DNA from: Bog-473 sp963750075
Lineage (GTDB): Bacteria; Actinomycetota; Acidimicrobiia; Acidimicrobiales; RAAP-2
Assembly (NCBI GenBank): GCA_963750075.1
Contig: CAVVPG010000004.1
Span: 558,001 to 622,000, forward strand
DNA: 64,000 nucleotides
Direction: 5' to 3'
In this document: piece by piece, positions 18,142 to 25,656 of the stretch
How the letters are laid out: each line of letters begins with the position of its first letter
How positions within the stretch are numbered: position 1 is the stretch's first letter
Position numbers and translations under genes: made by a program
The notes under the pieces: model-generated
The model's database searches: none
What the model was told of the DNA's origin: nothing
What the model saw: the letters and a program-made list of their open reading frames with translations, nothing else

Positions 18142-18725
18142 GGCCGTACTCCCACCCTGCGCCGGGCCTTGGGGAGGGGGAACGACTGCGGGGCCGGCGC
18201 GTCCACGCCCGCAGCTGCTCGCTTCAGACGGCCGTCGGCCGTGTCCAACCACCTGATCAGCGAGTCGAGCCGGAACAGCTCGGCGTCGACGACCAGGGCG
18301 AAATTGATGTCGAGGCGGGACTCGTCCTCCTTCAGGCGTGTCCACTGCTGCATCAGCTCGACGAGGTAGCGGCGGTGCACCTGGACCACGTCGTGCACGT
18401 CGACGTCCGGCATGCCGAGAGCCACCAGCACCTTGATCACCAGCTCGTCGCGGGGCGGCGAGGAGAAGTCGGGCGGCGTACGCAGCCATTGCGCCAGCTC
18501 CTCGGCCCCGTCCTGGGTGATGTGGAAGCCCTTCTGGGGGCCCTCCTCGGCGGAGTCGTCGGACTCGACCAGGCCGTCACGCTCGAGCCGCTGCAGCGTG
18601 GTGTACACCTGCCCGACGTTGAGAGGCCACACGTCACCGGTGCGGGACTCGAATTCCTGGCGCAGCTGGAGCCCGTACTTCGGACCCTCGCTGAGCAGGG
18701 CGAGCAGGGCGTGCCGGACGCTCAT
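18138..18725 (-). CDS. PadR-family transcriptional regulator
   Basis: 195 aa. Residues 1-80 are a PadR winged helix (HALLALLSEGPKYGLQL, GQVYTTLQRLERDGLV); residues 90-180 form the C-terminal helical dimerisation domain typical of the longer PadR subfamily. It most likely represses its own operon, including the ABC exporter, until a ligand binds. A 21-bp near-perfect palindrome ends 17 bases upstream of its ATG, where a repressor would block transcription. Confidence 0.92.
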   Translation of the reverse strand: MSVRHALLALLSEGPKYGLQLRQEFESRTGDVWPLNVGQVYTTLQRLERDGLVESDDSAEEGPQKGFHITQDGAEELAQWLRTPPDFSSPPRDELVIKVLVALGMPDVDVHDVVQVHRRYLVELMQQWTRLKEDESRLDINFALVVDAELFRLDSLIRWLDTADGRLKRAAAGVDAPAPQSFPLPKARRRVGVRP

Positions 18726-18741
18726 GTATCCTCGATTCGAA

Positions 18742-18762
18742 GTAGAATACTGAGTATCCTAC
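18742..18762 (-). promoter_or_regulatory. Palindromic operator, probably for the PadR regulator
   Basis: Arms GTAGAATACT and AGTATCCTAC flank one central base, with a single mismatch pair. ATACT/AGTAT cores are known for PadR-family sites. It sits in unusually AT-rich sequence just upstream of the padR start, so it likely overlaps the promoter -10 region and a very short leader. Confidence 0.78.
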
Positions 18763-18835
18763 GCCGTGAAGGTGCCCGACGCAAGGGGTGAACCGACACT
18801 TGTAGTCCGGTGAGCCGGCTGCCCCCGTCCGCCTC

Positions 18836-19345
18836 CTACCCTTCCTGCAGCGCCGCTCCCGTCTCCTGCAGGGTCTTGAGGCTGGACAGCACCGCCGGCC
18901 AGCCCTGGGAGATGGCCTCGAGGACCTTGCTCCCCGCTACGAAGCCGTCATGGACGACGGTCAGCTTGGTGACCCCGTGCCCGGCGTCCTCGACGTCGAA
19001 CGCCACCTTCGAGCGCGGCTCGGCACGCCACGCCGCCGCCGTGTCCTCGGCGAGGCCGACGGCGACGGCCCATTCGGGCGTGAACGTGTGCCAGGTGTAG
19101 GCCAGCCGGCGGTACGGGTCGGACTCGAGGACCACCTGCTCGGGGTCGTGGACGACGATCCCGACGTCGGGATGGACCAGGTCCCAGGTCGATCCCTTCT
19201 TCCAGTCGGACGGGAACGACTTGCCGCCCGCCACGGCATGCCGCCAATAGCGCATCGTGTGGACGGGGTCGGTGAGCGCGCGCCACACCCGCTCGGGGGT
19301 GGCGCGGATGTAGGTGGTGTACGTGAATGCGGTACGGGTGTCCAT
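18836..19345 (-). CDS. SRPBCC (AHSA1-like) domain protein
   Basis: 169 aa. The START/AHSA1 fold is marked by YIRATPERVWRALTDP at the N-terminus, a central SDWKKGSTWDLVHPD strand pair and the C-terminal helix GWPAVLSSLKTLQETG. It probably binds a hydrophobic ligand in its cavity. It is clearly paralogous to the C-terminal half of the upstream ArsR fusion (shared ESDPYRRLAYTWHTF). The ATG follows AAGAGGAGA. It lies 39 bases after that gene in the same orientation, so it is co-transcribed. Confidence 0.88.
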   Translation of the reverse strand: MDTRTAFTYTTYIRATPERVWRALTDPVHTMRYWRHAVAGGKSFPSDWKKGSTWDLVHPDVGIVVHDPEQVVLESDPYRRLAYTWHTFTPEWAVAVGLAEDTAAAWRAEPRSKVAFDVEDAGHGVTKLTVVHDGFVAGSKVLEAISQGWPAVLSSLKTLQETGAALQEG

Positions 19346-19384
19346 GTGGGATCTCCTCTTGGCAACGCGGTGGCCGGATCCGGG

Positions 19385-20218
19385 CTACGACAGCGGTGAC
19401 CCGGTCTCGAGCAGGGTCTTGAGGCTGGCCAGGACCGCCGGCCAGCCCGACGAGACCCCCTCGAGCACCTCGCTCCCCACTCCGAATCCGTCGTGCACGA
19501 CGGTGAGCTTGACCACCCCCGGGCCGGCCTCCTCGATGTCGAAGGCCACCTTCGAGCGCGGCTCGGCCCGCCAGGACGCCGCGGTCTCCTCGTCGAAGCC
19601 GTGCAGCGTGGCCCACTCCGGAGAGAAGGTGTGCCAGGTGTAGGCCAGCCGGCGGTACGGGTCGGACTCGAGGACCACCTGATCGGGGTGCGAGACGACG
19701 AGGCCCGCCTCGTCGTAGGCCACGTCGTAGGCCGAGCCCTTCTTCCAGTCGGTGGTCATGGCCACCCCACCCGCCTTCGGATGGCGCCAGTAGCGCGTCG
19801 TGAAAGCCGGATCGGTCAGTCCCTGCCACACCCGCTCGGGCGTGGCGCGGATGTAGGTGCTGTAGACGAAGGTCGTCTGGTCGTTCGTCGGTCCCATCGG
19901 TGTCGTGGCCTCCAGTGCCGTCTTGAGATCGGACAGGGCCTCGGCCCGCGCCCGGTCGTAGTGGTGGATCCAGCGGTCGGCGATGTCGTTGATGGGGGCG
20001 GCGTTCAGGTAGTGCAACTTCTCCCTCCCCCGGCGTGCGGTGGTGACCAGCCCGGCCGCCTCCAACACGTCGAGGTGCTTGGTCACCGACTGCCGGGTCA
20101 TGCCCATGCCGTCGCAGAGCTCGGTGAGCGTCAGCCCGCTGCGCTCGTTGAGCCGATCGAGCAGCCGGCGCCGGGCAGGGTCGGCGAGGGCCCGGAAGAC
20201 CGCATCCATGTCTTGCAT
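19385..20218 (-). CDS. ArsR-family regulator fused to an SRPBCC domain
   Basis: 277 aa. Residues 1-95 form an ArsR winged helix (FRALADPARRRLLDRL, GMTRQSVTKHLDVLEAAGLV). Residues 115-277 are an AHSA1-like domain (STYIRATPERVWQGLTDP ... RSKVAFDIEEAGPGV). No metal-binding Cys pair is present in the HTH part, so the SRPBCC cavity is the likelier ligand sensor (inference). It heads an operon with the free SRPBCC paralogue. An imperfect 22-bp palindrome lies 26 bases upstream of the start, consistent with autoregulation. Confidence 0.88.
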   Translation of the reverse strand: MQDMDAVFRALADPARRRLLDRLNERSGLTLTELCDGMGMTRQSVTKHLDVLEAAGLVTTARRGREKLHYLNAAPINDIADRWIHHYDRARAEALSDLKTALEATTPMGPTNDQTTFVYSTYIRATPERVWQGLTDPAFTTRYWRHPKAGGVAMTTDWKKGSAYDVAYDEAGLVVSHPDQVVLESDPYRRLAYTWHTFSPEWATLHGFDEETAASWRAEPRSKVAFDIEEAGPGVVKLTVVHDGFGVGSEVLEGVSSGWPAVLASLKTLLETGSPLS

Positions 20219-20243
20219 CTCGTTCGTCCGCTGGTTGGTACAT

Positions 20244-20265
20244 CATGCAACCTTTTGGCTGCATG
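20244..20265 (-). promoter_or_regulatory. Inverted repeat upstream of the ArsR-SRPBCC gene, probable operator
   Basis: Arms CATGCAACC and GGCTGCATG flank TTTT, with one mismatch. A third half-site GGCTGCATG recurs at about 20287-20295. Position 26-47 bases before the start codon fits an autoregulatory ArsR site. Confidence 0.6.
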
Positions 20266-20348
20266 ACTTAACTCAAGCAGGCTGGCGGCTGCATGTCAAT
20301 CCCCCGGCCCCCATAGCAGCGACCCAGGATTCGGGGGACGGCGAAGTC

Positions 20349-20389
20349 CCCGGCCGGCCCCCGAGGGGTAGAGGGCGGGGCCGGCCGGG
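20349..20389 (-). terminator. Strong GC hairpin after the GH16 gene
   Basis: CCCGGCCGGCCCC and GGGGCCGGCCGGG form a perfect 13-bp stem with a 15-base loop, 20 bases after the GH16 stop on the minus strand. No T-run follows, so it is an L-shaped (hairpin-only) terminator or an RNA 3' end stabiliser that insulates the ArsR operon downstream. Confidence 0.6.
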
Positions 20390-20408
20390 CGATCTCCCCG
20401 GGGTCCCC

Positions 20409-21563
20409 CTATGCGGGGCTCCAGGCTCGCACCCAGTCGACCTGCGTGGTGGCGGTCGAAACCGGAGTGCCGGCGCTTGCGGCATTGGTGCCGATGCCGA
20501 GCGCCTGCGTCAGCGCGATGAAGAAGGGCTGGTTGAAGGGCTGGCTGCCCGTCGGGTGGTCGACCAGGCAGGTCCGACCGTTGTAGAGGACCGTGATCGA
20601 CGTGGGTGTCCAGTCGACGCCGTAGGTGTTGAACGTGTTCTGGTCCAGCGTGCACCCGTAGGCGGTGACGTCGGGGTCGCTCGACGAGTCTGCGTAGTGG
20701 ATGTAGGGCACGTCGTAGCCCCAGTACTGGCTGTAGAACTCGGCGAAGTCGATCTCCCCGGAGTTGGGCCAGGCGCCGAAGGTCAGCGTCTGGGGGTAGA
20801 GCCAGAAGGTCTCCTGCAGACCGGACACCGTGGAGGGCGGCAGCTTGGCGTTGACCTCGAAGGCGCCGTAGGTCTGGTCGAAGAGGCCGTAGGTCGACAC
20901 CATGCCGGCCGTGTACTGCGCGGTGAAGTTGCCTGCCGGATCCTGGCAGGTGAAGGGCGCGACCTTGTGGACCGTCAAGTTGAGGTAGCCGCCCGACACC
21001 GAGACGGTGCTCGGGTCGTTCACGTAGCAGTCGGGGCCCGCGACATAGGCGCTGTTCGCCGTGAGCTGGGGCACCCACTTGCTGGTGTCGAGCGAGGTGC
21101 CGTTGAACTCGTCGTCGAACGTGCAATTCCACGTGCCCGTGAGCCCGAGCGGCGTGGTCCCCTGGCAGGGCAGGCTCGACGCCGGGACGACGGCCGTCGT
21201 CGTGGTGGTGGTCGGCGGCGTGGTGGTGGTGGTGTGTGTGGAGGTGGTGGTGTGTGTGGAGGTGGTGGTGTGTGTGGAGGTCGTGGTGGTCGCGCTGGGC
21301 CTGGTCGTTGTCGGGCCGCCCGTGGACGTCGAGGTGGACTTTGAGGGCGTGGGGGTGGAGGTCGTTGCGCGACCGGTGGTCGTCGTCGTGGTGGCGACGC
21401 CGCTCGTCTTGGCCACCAGGCTCTCGGCGAGGTGAGATGAGGACGCCACGGTCCCACCGCTGAGCGCCGTCACGACGGCGGCCGTCAGGAATGCAGCACA
21501 CCCCGAGGCGAAGATCGCGCCGGCGCGCAGGGCGCGTCGGCGCGACGAGTCGAGCGTCTGCAT
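20409..21563 (-). CDS. Secreted glycoside hydrolase family 16 enzyme with Ser/Thr-rich linker
   Basis: 384 aa. The N-terminus has Arg residues and a hydrophobic segment (AGAIFASGCAAFLTAAVVTA) consistent with export. Residues about 54-128 are almost only Thr, Ser, Pro and His with three STHTT units, a likely glycosylated wall-spanning linker. The catalytic domain (about 140-384) carries the GH16 motif EIDFAE with nucleophile Glu270, Asp272 and acid/base Glu275. It would cut beta-1,3/1,4-glucans or similar polymers outside the cell. Two Cys-bearing loops could form disulfides. It has its own upstream region and a strong hairpin downstream. Confidence 0.87.
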   Translation of the reverse strand: MQTLDSSRRRALRAGAIFASGCAAFLTAAVVTALSGGTVASSSHLAESLVAKTSGVATTTTTTGRATTSTPTPSKSTSTSTGGPTTTRPSATTTTSTHTTTSTHTTTSTHTTTTTPPTTTTTTAVVPASSLPCQGTTPLGLTGTWNCTFDDEFNGTSLDTSKWVPQLTANSAYVAGPDCYVNDPSTVSVSGGYLNLTVHKVAPFTCQDPAGNFTAQYTAGMVSTYGLFDQTYGAFEVNAKLPPSTVSGLQETFWLYPQTLTFGAWPNSGEIDFAEFYSQYWGYDVPYIHYADSSSDPDVTAYGCTLDQNTFNTYGVDWTPTSITVLYNGRTCLVDHPTGSQPFNQPFFIALTQALGIGTNAASAGTPVSTATTQVDWVRAWSPA

Positions 21564-21618
21564 GTGTGATCTTCCCCCTCAGGTGGTGCCGTGTTCCCGC
21601 CTACCCCATCGATTCTGG

Positions 21619-21639
21619 GGAATGGGCACTCACCATTCC
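21619..21639 (-). promoter_or_regulatory. Inverted repeat upstream of the GH16 gene
   Basis: GGAATGG and CCATTCC are separated by 7 bases, 56 bases upstream of the GH16 start. A possible regulator site; no regulator gene is adjacent to it. Confidence 0.35.
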
Positions 21640-21712
21640 AGGGCAATTAGGACTACGCAGGCGGGTTTCTGCACAACGGGTGCACAACCGCGCCCATTGC
21701 ATGCGTCACCGC

Positions 21713-22195
21713 TCAGAGCGCCGCGAGAACCTCCTCGGCCGAGCTGACCTTGAGGCCCGGCCCGGGCTCGACGGCGATCCAACTCACCACGCCGTCGTCG
21801 ATGATCGCCGCGTAGCGCTGCGAGCGCGAGCCGAGGCCGAAGCCGGAGCCGTCCATGGTCAGCCCCATGGCCTCGGTCAGTTCACCGTTGCCGTCGGCCA
21901 GCATCACGACCGAGTCGCCCACGTTCTGGTCCTTGCCCCACGCCCCCATCACGAAGGGGTCGTTGACCGAGACGCAGACGACCCTGTCGACGCCCTTGGC
22001 GCGGAGCTCCTCGGCCCGCAACACGAAGCCGGGCAGGTGATGGTCCGAGCAGGTGGGCGTGAAGGCGCCGGGCAAGCCGAAGAGGACCACCTTGCCCCGG
22101 CCGAGCACGTCCCGCGAGGTCGTCGCCTCGGGACCCCTTTCGCCGAATGTGAACACCTTCACGTCGGGCACCCGCTCGCCGACTGCGATCGTCAT
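21713..22195 (-). CDS. Peroxiredoxin (Prx5-like redoxin)
   Basis: 160 aa. The peroxidatic Cys49 lies in GLPGAFTPTCS, the signature of the Prx5 group, and SVNDPFVMGAWG is another conserved block. A second Cys (DRVVCVSVND) could act in resolution. It would reduce hydrogen or organic peroxides with a thiol donor, plausibly mycothiol- or thioredoxin-linked here. The ATG is preceded by AGGAGGGAGC. It is divergent from the solute-binding protein gene. Confidence 0.92.
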   Translation of the reverse strand: MTIAVGERVPDVKVFTFGERGPEATTSRDVLGRGKVVLFGLPGAFTPTCSDHHLPGFVLRAEELRAKGVDRVVCVSVNDPFVMGAWGKDQNVGDSVVMLADGNGELTEAMGLTMDGSGFGLGSRSQRYAAIIDDGVVSWIAVEPGPGLKVSSAEEVLAAL

Positions 22196-22366
22196 CGATG
22201 CTCCCTCCTGGTCGTCGTGTCGTCGGCCCAGGTTGCCATAGGGCGCACCGGGGCCTGCAATCCGAATGTGGCCGCCACCCCCGAACAGTCACGAAGTTGT
22301 AACCTGCCGCAGTCGCCCCGGCGACAGCCCTACTGACGTGGGGTCGAGACCTTTTGGGGGGTTGCG

Positions 22367-24010
22367 ATGACGCAGTCTTTTGATCGACGGTCGTTCCTGG
22401 CCGGAGGGCTTGCACTGGGGGCCGGCGCGGCGATGGCCGGCGCCCTGGGTGGCGAGGCGGGAGCGGCCCAGACCAACGGTCACGGGCGCAACGGGATCTC
22501 GACCGCCCCGCCCAAGAAGGGCGGCTCGGTCACCTTCGGGATCGACACCGAGGAGAGCGGCTTCGACCCCTCGACGGCCCGCTGGGACGAGGGGGGCTTC
22601 CTCTACGGCCGCACCGTCTTCGACCCCATCGCCATCGTGAACGCCGCCGGCGGCCTGGAGCCGTACCTGGCCGAGTCGATCACGTCGAACGCGGACTACA
22701 CGTCCTTCACCATCACGCTGCGCCCGGGCATCGTCTTCCACGACGGCACGCCGCTCGACGCCAATGCGCTCCACCTCAACATCCAGAATTCAGCCACCTC
22801 CGTCCTGACCGGGCCGGCCTTCGCTGCGTACTTCGCCGGCGCGTCCATCACCGGGCCGCTCGCAGTCACCATCACCATGAAGGAGCCGTGGGCGCCGTTC
22901 CCCTACTACCTGGCGCAGGCCCAGACCGGCTACATCGCCGCGCCCTCCATGCTCAACTCCCCCAACGGCGGCACGTCGAACCCGATCGGCACCGGCCCCT
23001 TCGTCTTTCAGGACTGGGTCCCCAACAGCCACATGACGGCCACCAGGAACCCCCACTACTGGCGCAAGGGTTACCCCTACCTGGACTCCATCACCTACAA
23101 GCCGATCATCAACCACTCCTCGCGCTCCGACGCGCTCGAGACAGGCGAGATCGACATGATGCACACCAACTCCCCCGACGACCTTCTGCAGTTCCGGGGT
23201 GACAAGAAGTGGTCCTACTACGACAACAGCGGGCAGGTGGTCGGGCAGCCCACGGTGCAGTGCATCATGCTCAACACCAACGCCGAGCCCTTCAACAACC
23301 ACACGCTGCGGACGGCCATGGCCATGTGCATCAACCGGACCCAGTTCGCCAAGGTGATCGACCGGGGCATCGACGCACCGATGAGCGGCCTCTTCCAACC
23401 GGGCAGCCCGTACTACACCAAGACCGCCTACCCGAGCTACGACGCCACGCAGGCCGCCACGCTGGTCAAGAAGGTGCAGCAGCAGACGGGCAAGCCGGTG
23501 AGCTTCTCCCTCAACTCGACGAGCGACCCGGAAACCCTCGCGGCCGCCCAGTTCCTGCAGCAGGCCTTTCAAACGGCGGGCATGCAGGTGACCATCAACA
23601 TCATCGCCCAGGCGACGATCATCAACGACGCCCTGGCCGGCACCTACCAGGCCACCCTGTGGCGCCAGTTCGGCGCGGTCGACCCCGACCTCAACTACGT
23701 GTGGTGGAGCACGCAGACGACCGGCCCCCCGCTGCCACTCAACATGGCCCGCAACTCCGACCCGCGCATTCAGACGGCCCTGCTGGCCGGGCGCACGACG
23801 ACCGCCCACGCGGACCGGGTCGCGGCCTACCAGAAGGTCAACCAGTACCTGTGCGAGGACATCCCCTACCTCTGGCTGGCCCGAGACACCTGGGCCGTCG
23901 TGGCCAACCCCAAGGTGCAGAACTTCGCCAACCCGACCACGATGCAGGGATCGAAGGCGGTCGCCTTCGACGAAGGCGTGCTGTGGCCGGCCCAGATCTG
24001 GGTGTCGTAG
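22367..24010 (+). CDS. Tat-exported ABC transporter substrate-binding protein (family 5)
   Basis: 547 aa. The N-terminus has a twin-arginine signal (DRRSFLAGG, then an Ala/Gly-rich core to about residue 35). The SBP family 5 body follows: FDPIAIVNAAGGLEPYLAES, FTITLRPGIVFHDGTPLDA and GTGPFVFQDW. It probably captures oligopeptides, nickel complexes or other solutes outside the membrane. No permease or ATPase of a Dpp/Opp system is adjacent, so its partners are encoded elsewhere. The start is preceded by a G-run (TTGGGGGG). Confidence 0.9.
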   Translation: MTQSFDRRSFLAGGLALGAGAAMAGALGGEAGAAQTNGHGRNGISTAPPKKGGSVTFGIDTEESGFDPSTARWDEGGFLYGRTVFDPIAIVNAAGGLEPYLAESITSNADYTSFTITLRPGIVFHDGTPLDANALHLNIQNSATSVLTGPAFAAYFAGASITGPLAVTITMKEPWAPFPYYLAQAQTGYIAAPSMLNSPNGGTSNPIGTGPFVFQDWVPNSHMTATRNPHYWRKGYPYLDSITYKPIINHSSRSDALETGEIDMMHTNSPDDLLQFRGDKKWSYYDNSGQVVGQPTVQCIMLNTNAEPFNNHTLRTAMAMCINRTQFAKVIDRGIDAPMSGLFQPGSPYYTKTAYPSYDATQAATLVKKVQQQTGKPVSFSLNSTSDPETLAAAQFLQQAFQTAGMQVTINIIAQATIINDALAGTYQATLWRQFGAVDPDLNYVWWSTQTTGPPLPLNMARNSDPRIQTALLAGRTTTAHADRVAAYQKVNQYLCEDIPYLWLARDTWAVVANPKVQNFANPTTMQGSKAVAFDEGVLWPAQIWVS

Positions 24011-24013
24011 GGG

Positions 24014-25612
24014 TCAGCGCATCTCGACATCGTCGAGGTACTCCTCGCGCCAGTGCGTGAAGCGCTCCTCGGGCAGGCGGAGGCAGTAGTTCGGGCGCAG
24101 GGCCTCGACGAAGCCGCGCTCGTGGCTCACGGCCACGATGGTCCCCGGCCAGGCGCCGAGCATCGCGCCCACCGCAGCGATGGACGAGGGGTCGAGGTTG
24201 TTGGTCGGCTCGTCGAGGAGCAACAGGTTGACCTCGCCGGCGGCCAGCATCGCGAGTCCGAGCTTGGCCCGCTCGCCCCCGGACAGCGTGGACGGCGGCT
24301 GGTCGGCCGCCTTCGACGGCAGGCCGAACGACCCCAGGAGCGCTCGCCGGTCCCGCTCGGCTTTCAGCACGGCGTCGCTGACGTTGGCCAGCGCGCTGCG
24401 GCTGGGGTCGATCTGCTCGTGCTCCTGCGCGAAGTAGCCCACCTCGACGTTGGCACCGAGCTCGATCACCCCGTTGGAGGGCTCTTGCACCCCGGCCAGG
24501 CAGCGCAGCAGCGAGGACTTCCCGGCGCCGTTGCGGCCGATGATGACGATGTGGTCGCCCCGGCCGGCGTGGAAGGTCACGTCGGAGAGCACCTCGTTGC
24601 TGCCGTAGCGGATGCCCAGCTTCGCCACCTCGAGGGGCGTGGCGCCGGACCGCGGCGGCGTTGGGAGCTTGAAGGAGCTCGCCCGCTCCCGCTTGTCGAC
24701 CTGCGTGCGCTCCGACTGGAGCCGTTCGACCCGCTTGTCGATCGCCTTGGCCTTGCGCGCCCGCTTCTCGGTGCTCGCCCGCATGGAGTCGGCCAGGGTC
24801 GACAGGCGGCTGATCTCGCGCCGCTCCAGCTCCGAGGAGCGCTCGCGCTGGGCTTGGTCAGCCTCGTGCTGGGCCTGGAAGCGGGTGTAGTTGCCCTTCC
24901 ATTCGGTCATGCGCTGGTTGGAGATGTGCAGCACCTTGGTGATCGAGTGGTCGAGCAGCTTGAGGTCGTGGCTGACCACGAGGAGCGCACCACCGAAGCG
25001 CGCCAGCTCGTCGAGCAGCCAGCGCTTCGCGGTGCGGTCCAGGTGGTTCGTCGGCTCGTCGAGGATCATCAGCTCGGGCTCCTGGAAGAGGACCCGCATG
25101 AGGTCGACGCGACGCCGCTGGCCACCCGAGAGCTCCTCGATGTCCTCGAGCAGCAGCTCCTGGCGGAGGCCCAGGCCGTCGGCGAGGCGCGCCATGACAG
25201 CCTCGGCCTCGTAACCACCGTTGGCCTGGAACTTCTCCTGCAGATCGGCGAAGAGCTCGATGTTCTCCCCGGAGGGATCCTCGGCCATGGCCCGGCGCGC
25301 CGAGCCAAGGGCGTCGTCGAGGACGTCGAGGCCACGCGACGACAGGACGTGGGAGAACCCCGTGGGCTCGAGCCCGAGGCCACCACGGATCGGAGCCTGG
25401 GGCAGGTACCCCAGCGACCCGAGCACGCGGACGTTTCCCCTGTGCCGCAGCTGCCGTGCCGGCTCGCCGACCAGGACCGAGATGAAGGAGGACTTGCCGG
25501 TGCCGTTGCGGCCGACGAGGCCCACCTTCTCACCCGCGCCGACCACGAAGGATGCCTCGGAGAGGAGGGTGCGGTCACCGATCTCGAGCGTGAGGGCAGA
25601 GCCGACGATCAC
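24014..25612 (-). CDS. ABC-F family ATPase
   Basis: 532 aa with two ABC cassettes and no membrane segments. The first Walker A is GRNGTGKSS, the second GRNGAGKSS; both halves show LSGGxR/ERA signatures and Walker B DEPTNHLD and DEPTNNLD. A charged linker of about 80 residues (RSSELERREISRLSTLADS region) joins them, as in ABC-F translation factors that act on the ribosomal E site or confer antibiotic protection. GTG at 25612 is preferred over an upstream TTG because the family sequence begins there. It is divergent from the MFS gene by 44 bases. Confidence 0.9.
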   Translation of the reverse strand: MIVGSALTLEIGDRTLLSEASFVVGAGEKVGLVGRNGTGKSSFISVLVGEPARQLRHRGNVRVLGSLGYLPQAPIRGGLGLEPTGFSHVLSSRGLDVLDDALGSARRAMAEDPSGENIELFADLQEKFQANGGYEAEAVMARLADGLGLRQELLLEDIEELSGGQRRRVDLMRVLFQEPELMILDEPTNHLDRTAKRWLLDELARFGGALLVVSHDLKLLDHSITKVLHISNQRMTEWKGNYTRFQAQHEADQAQRERSSELERREISRLSTLADSMRASTEKRARKAKAIDKRVERLQSERTQVDKRERASSFKLPTPPRSGATPLEVAKLGIRYGSNEVLSDVTFHAGRGDHIVIIGRNGAGKSSLLRCLAGVQEPSNGVIELGANVEVGYFAQEHEQIDPSRSALANVSDAVLKAERDRRALLGSFGLPSKAADQPPSTLSGGERAKLGLAMLAAGEVNLLLLDEPTNNLDPSSIAAVGAMLGAWPGTIVAVSHERGFVEALRPNYCLRLPEERFTHWREEYLDDVEMR

Positions 25613-25656
25613 GACACATTGTACGAGCCGCAACTGCTGCTCGATACACTCCGCCA

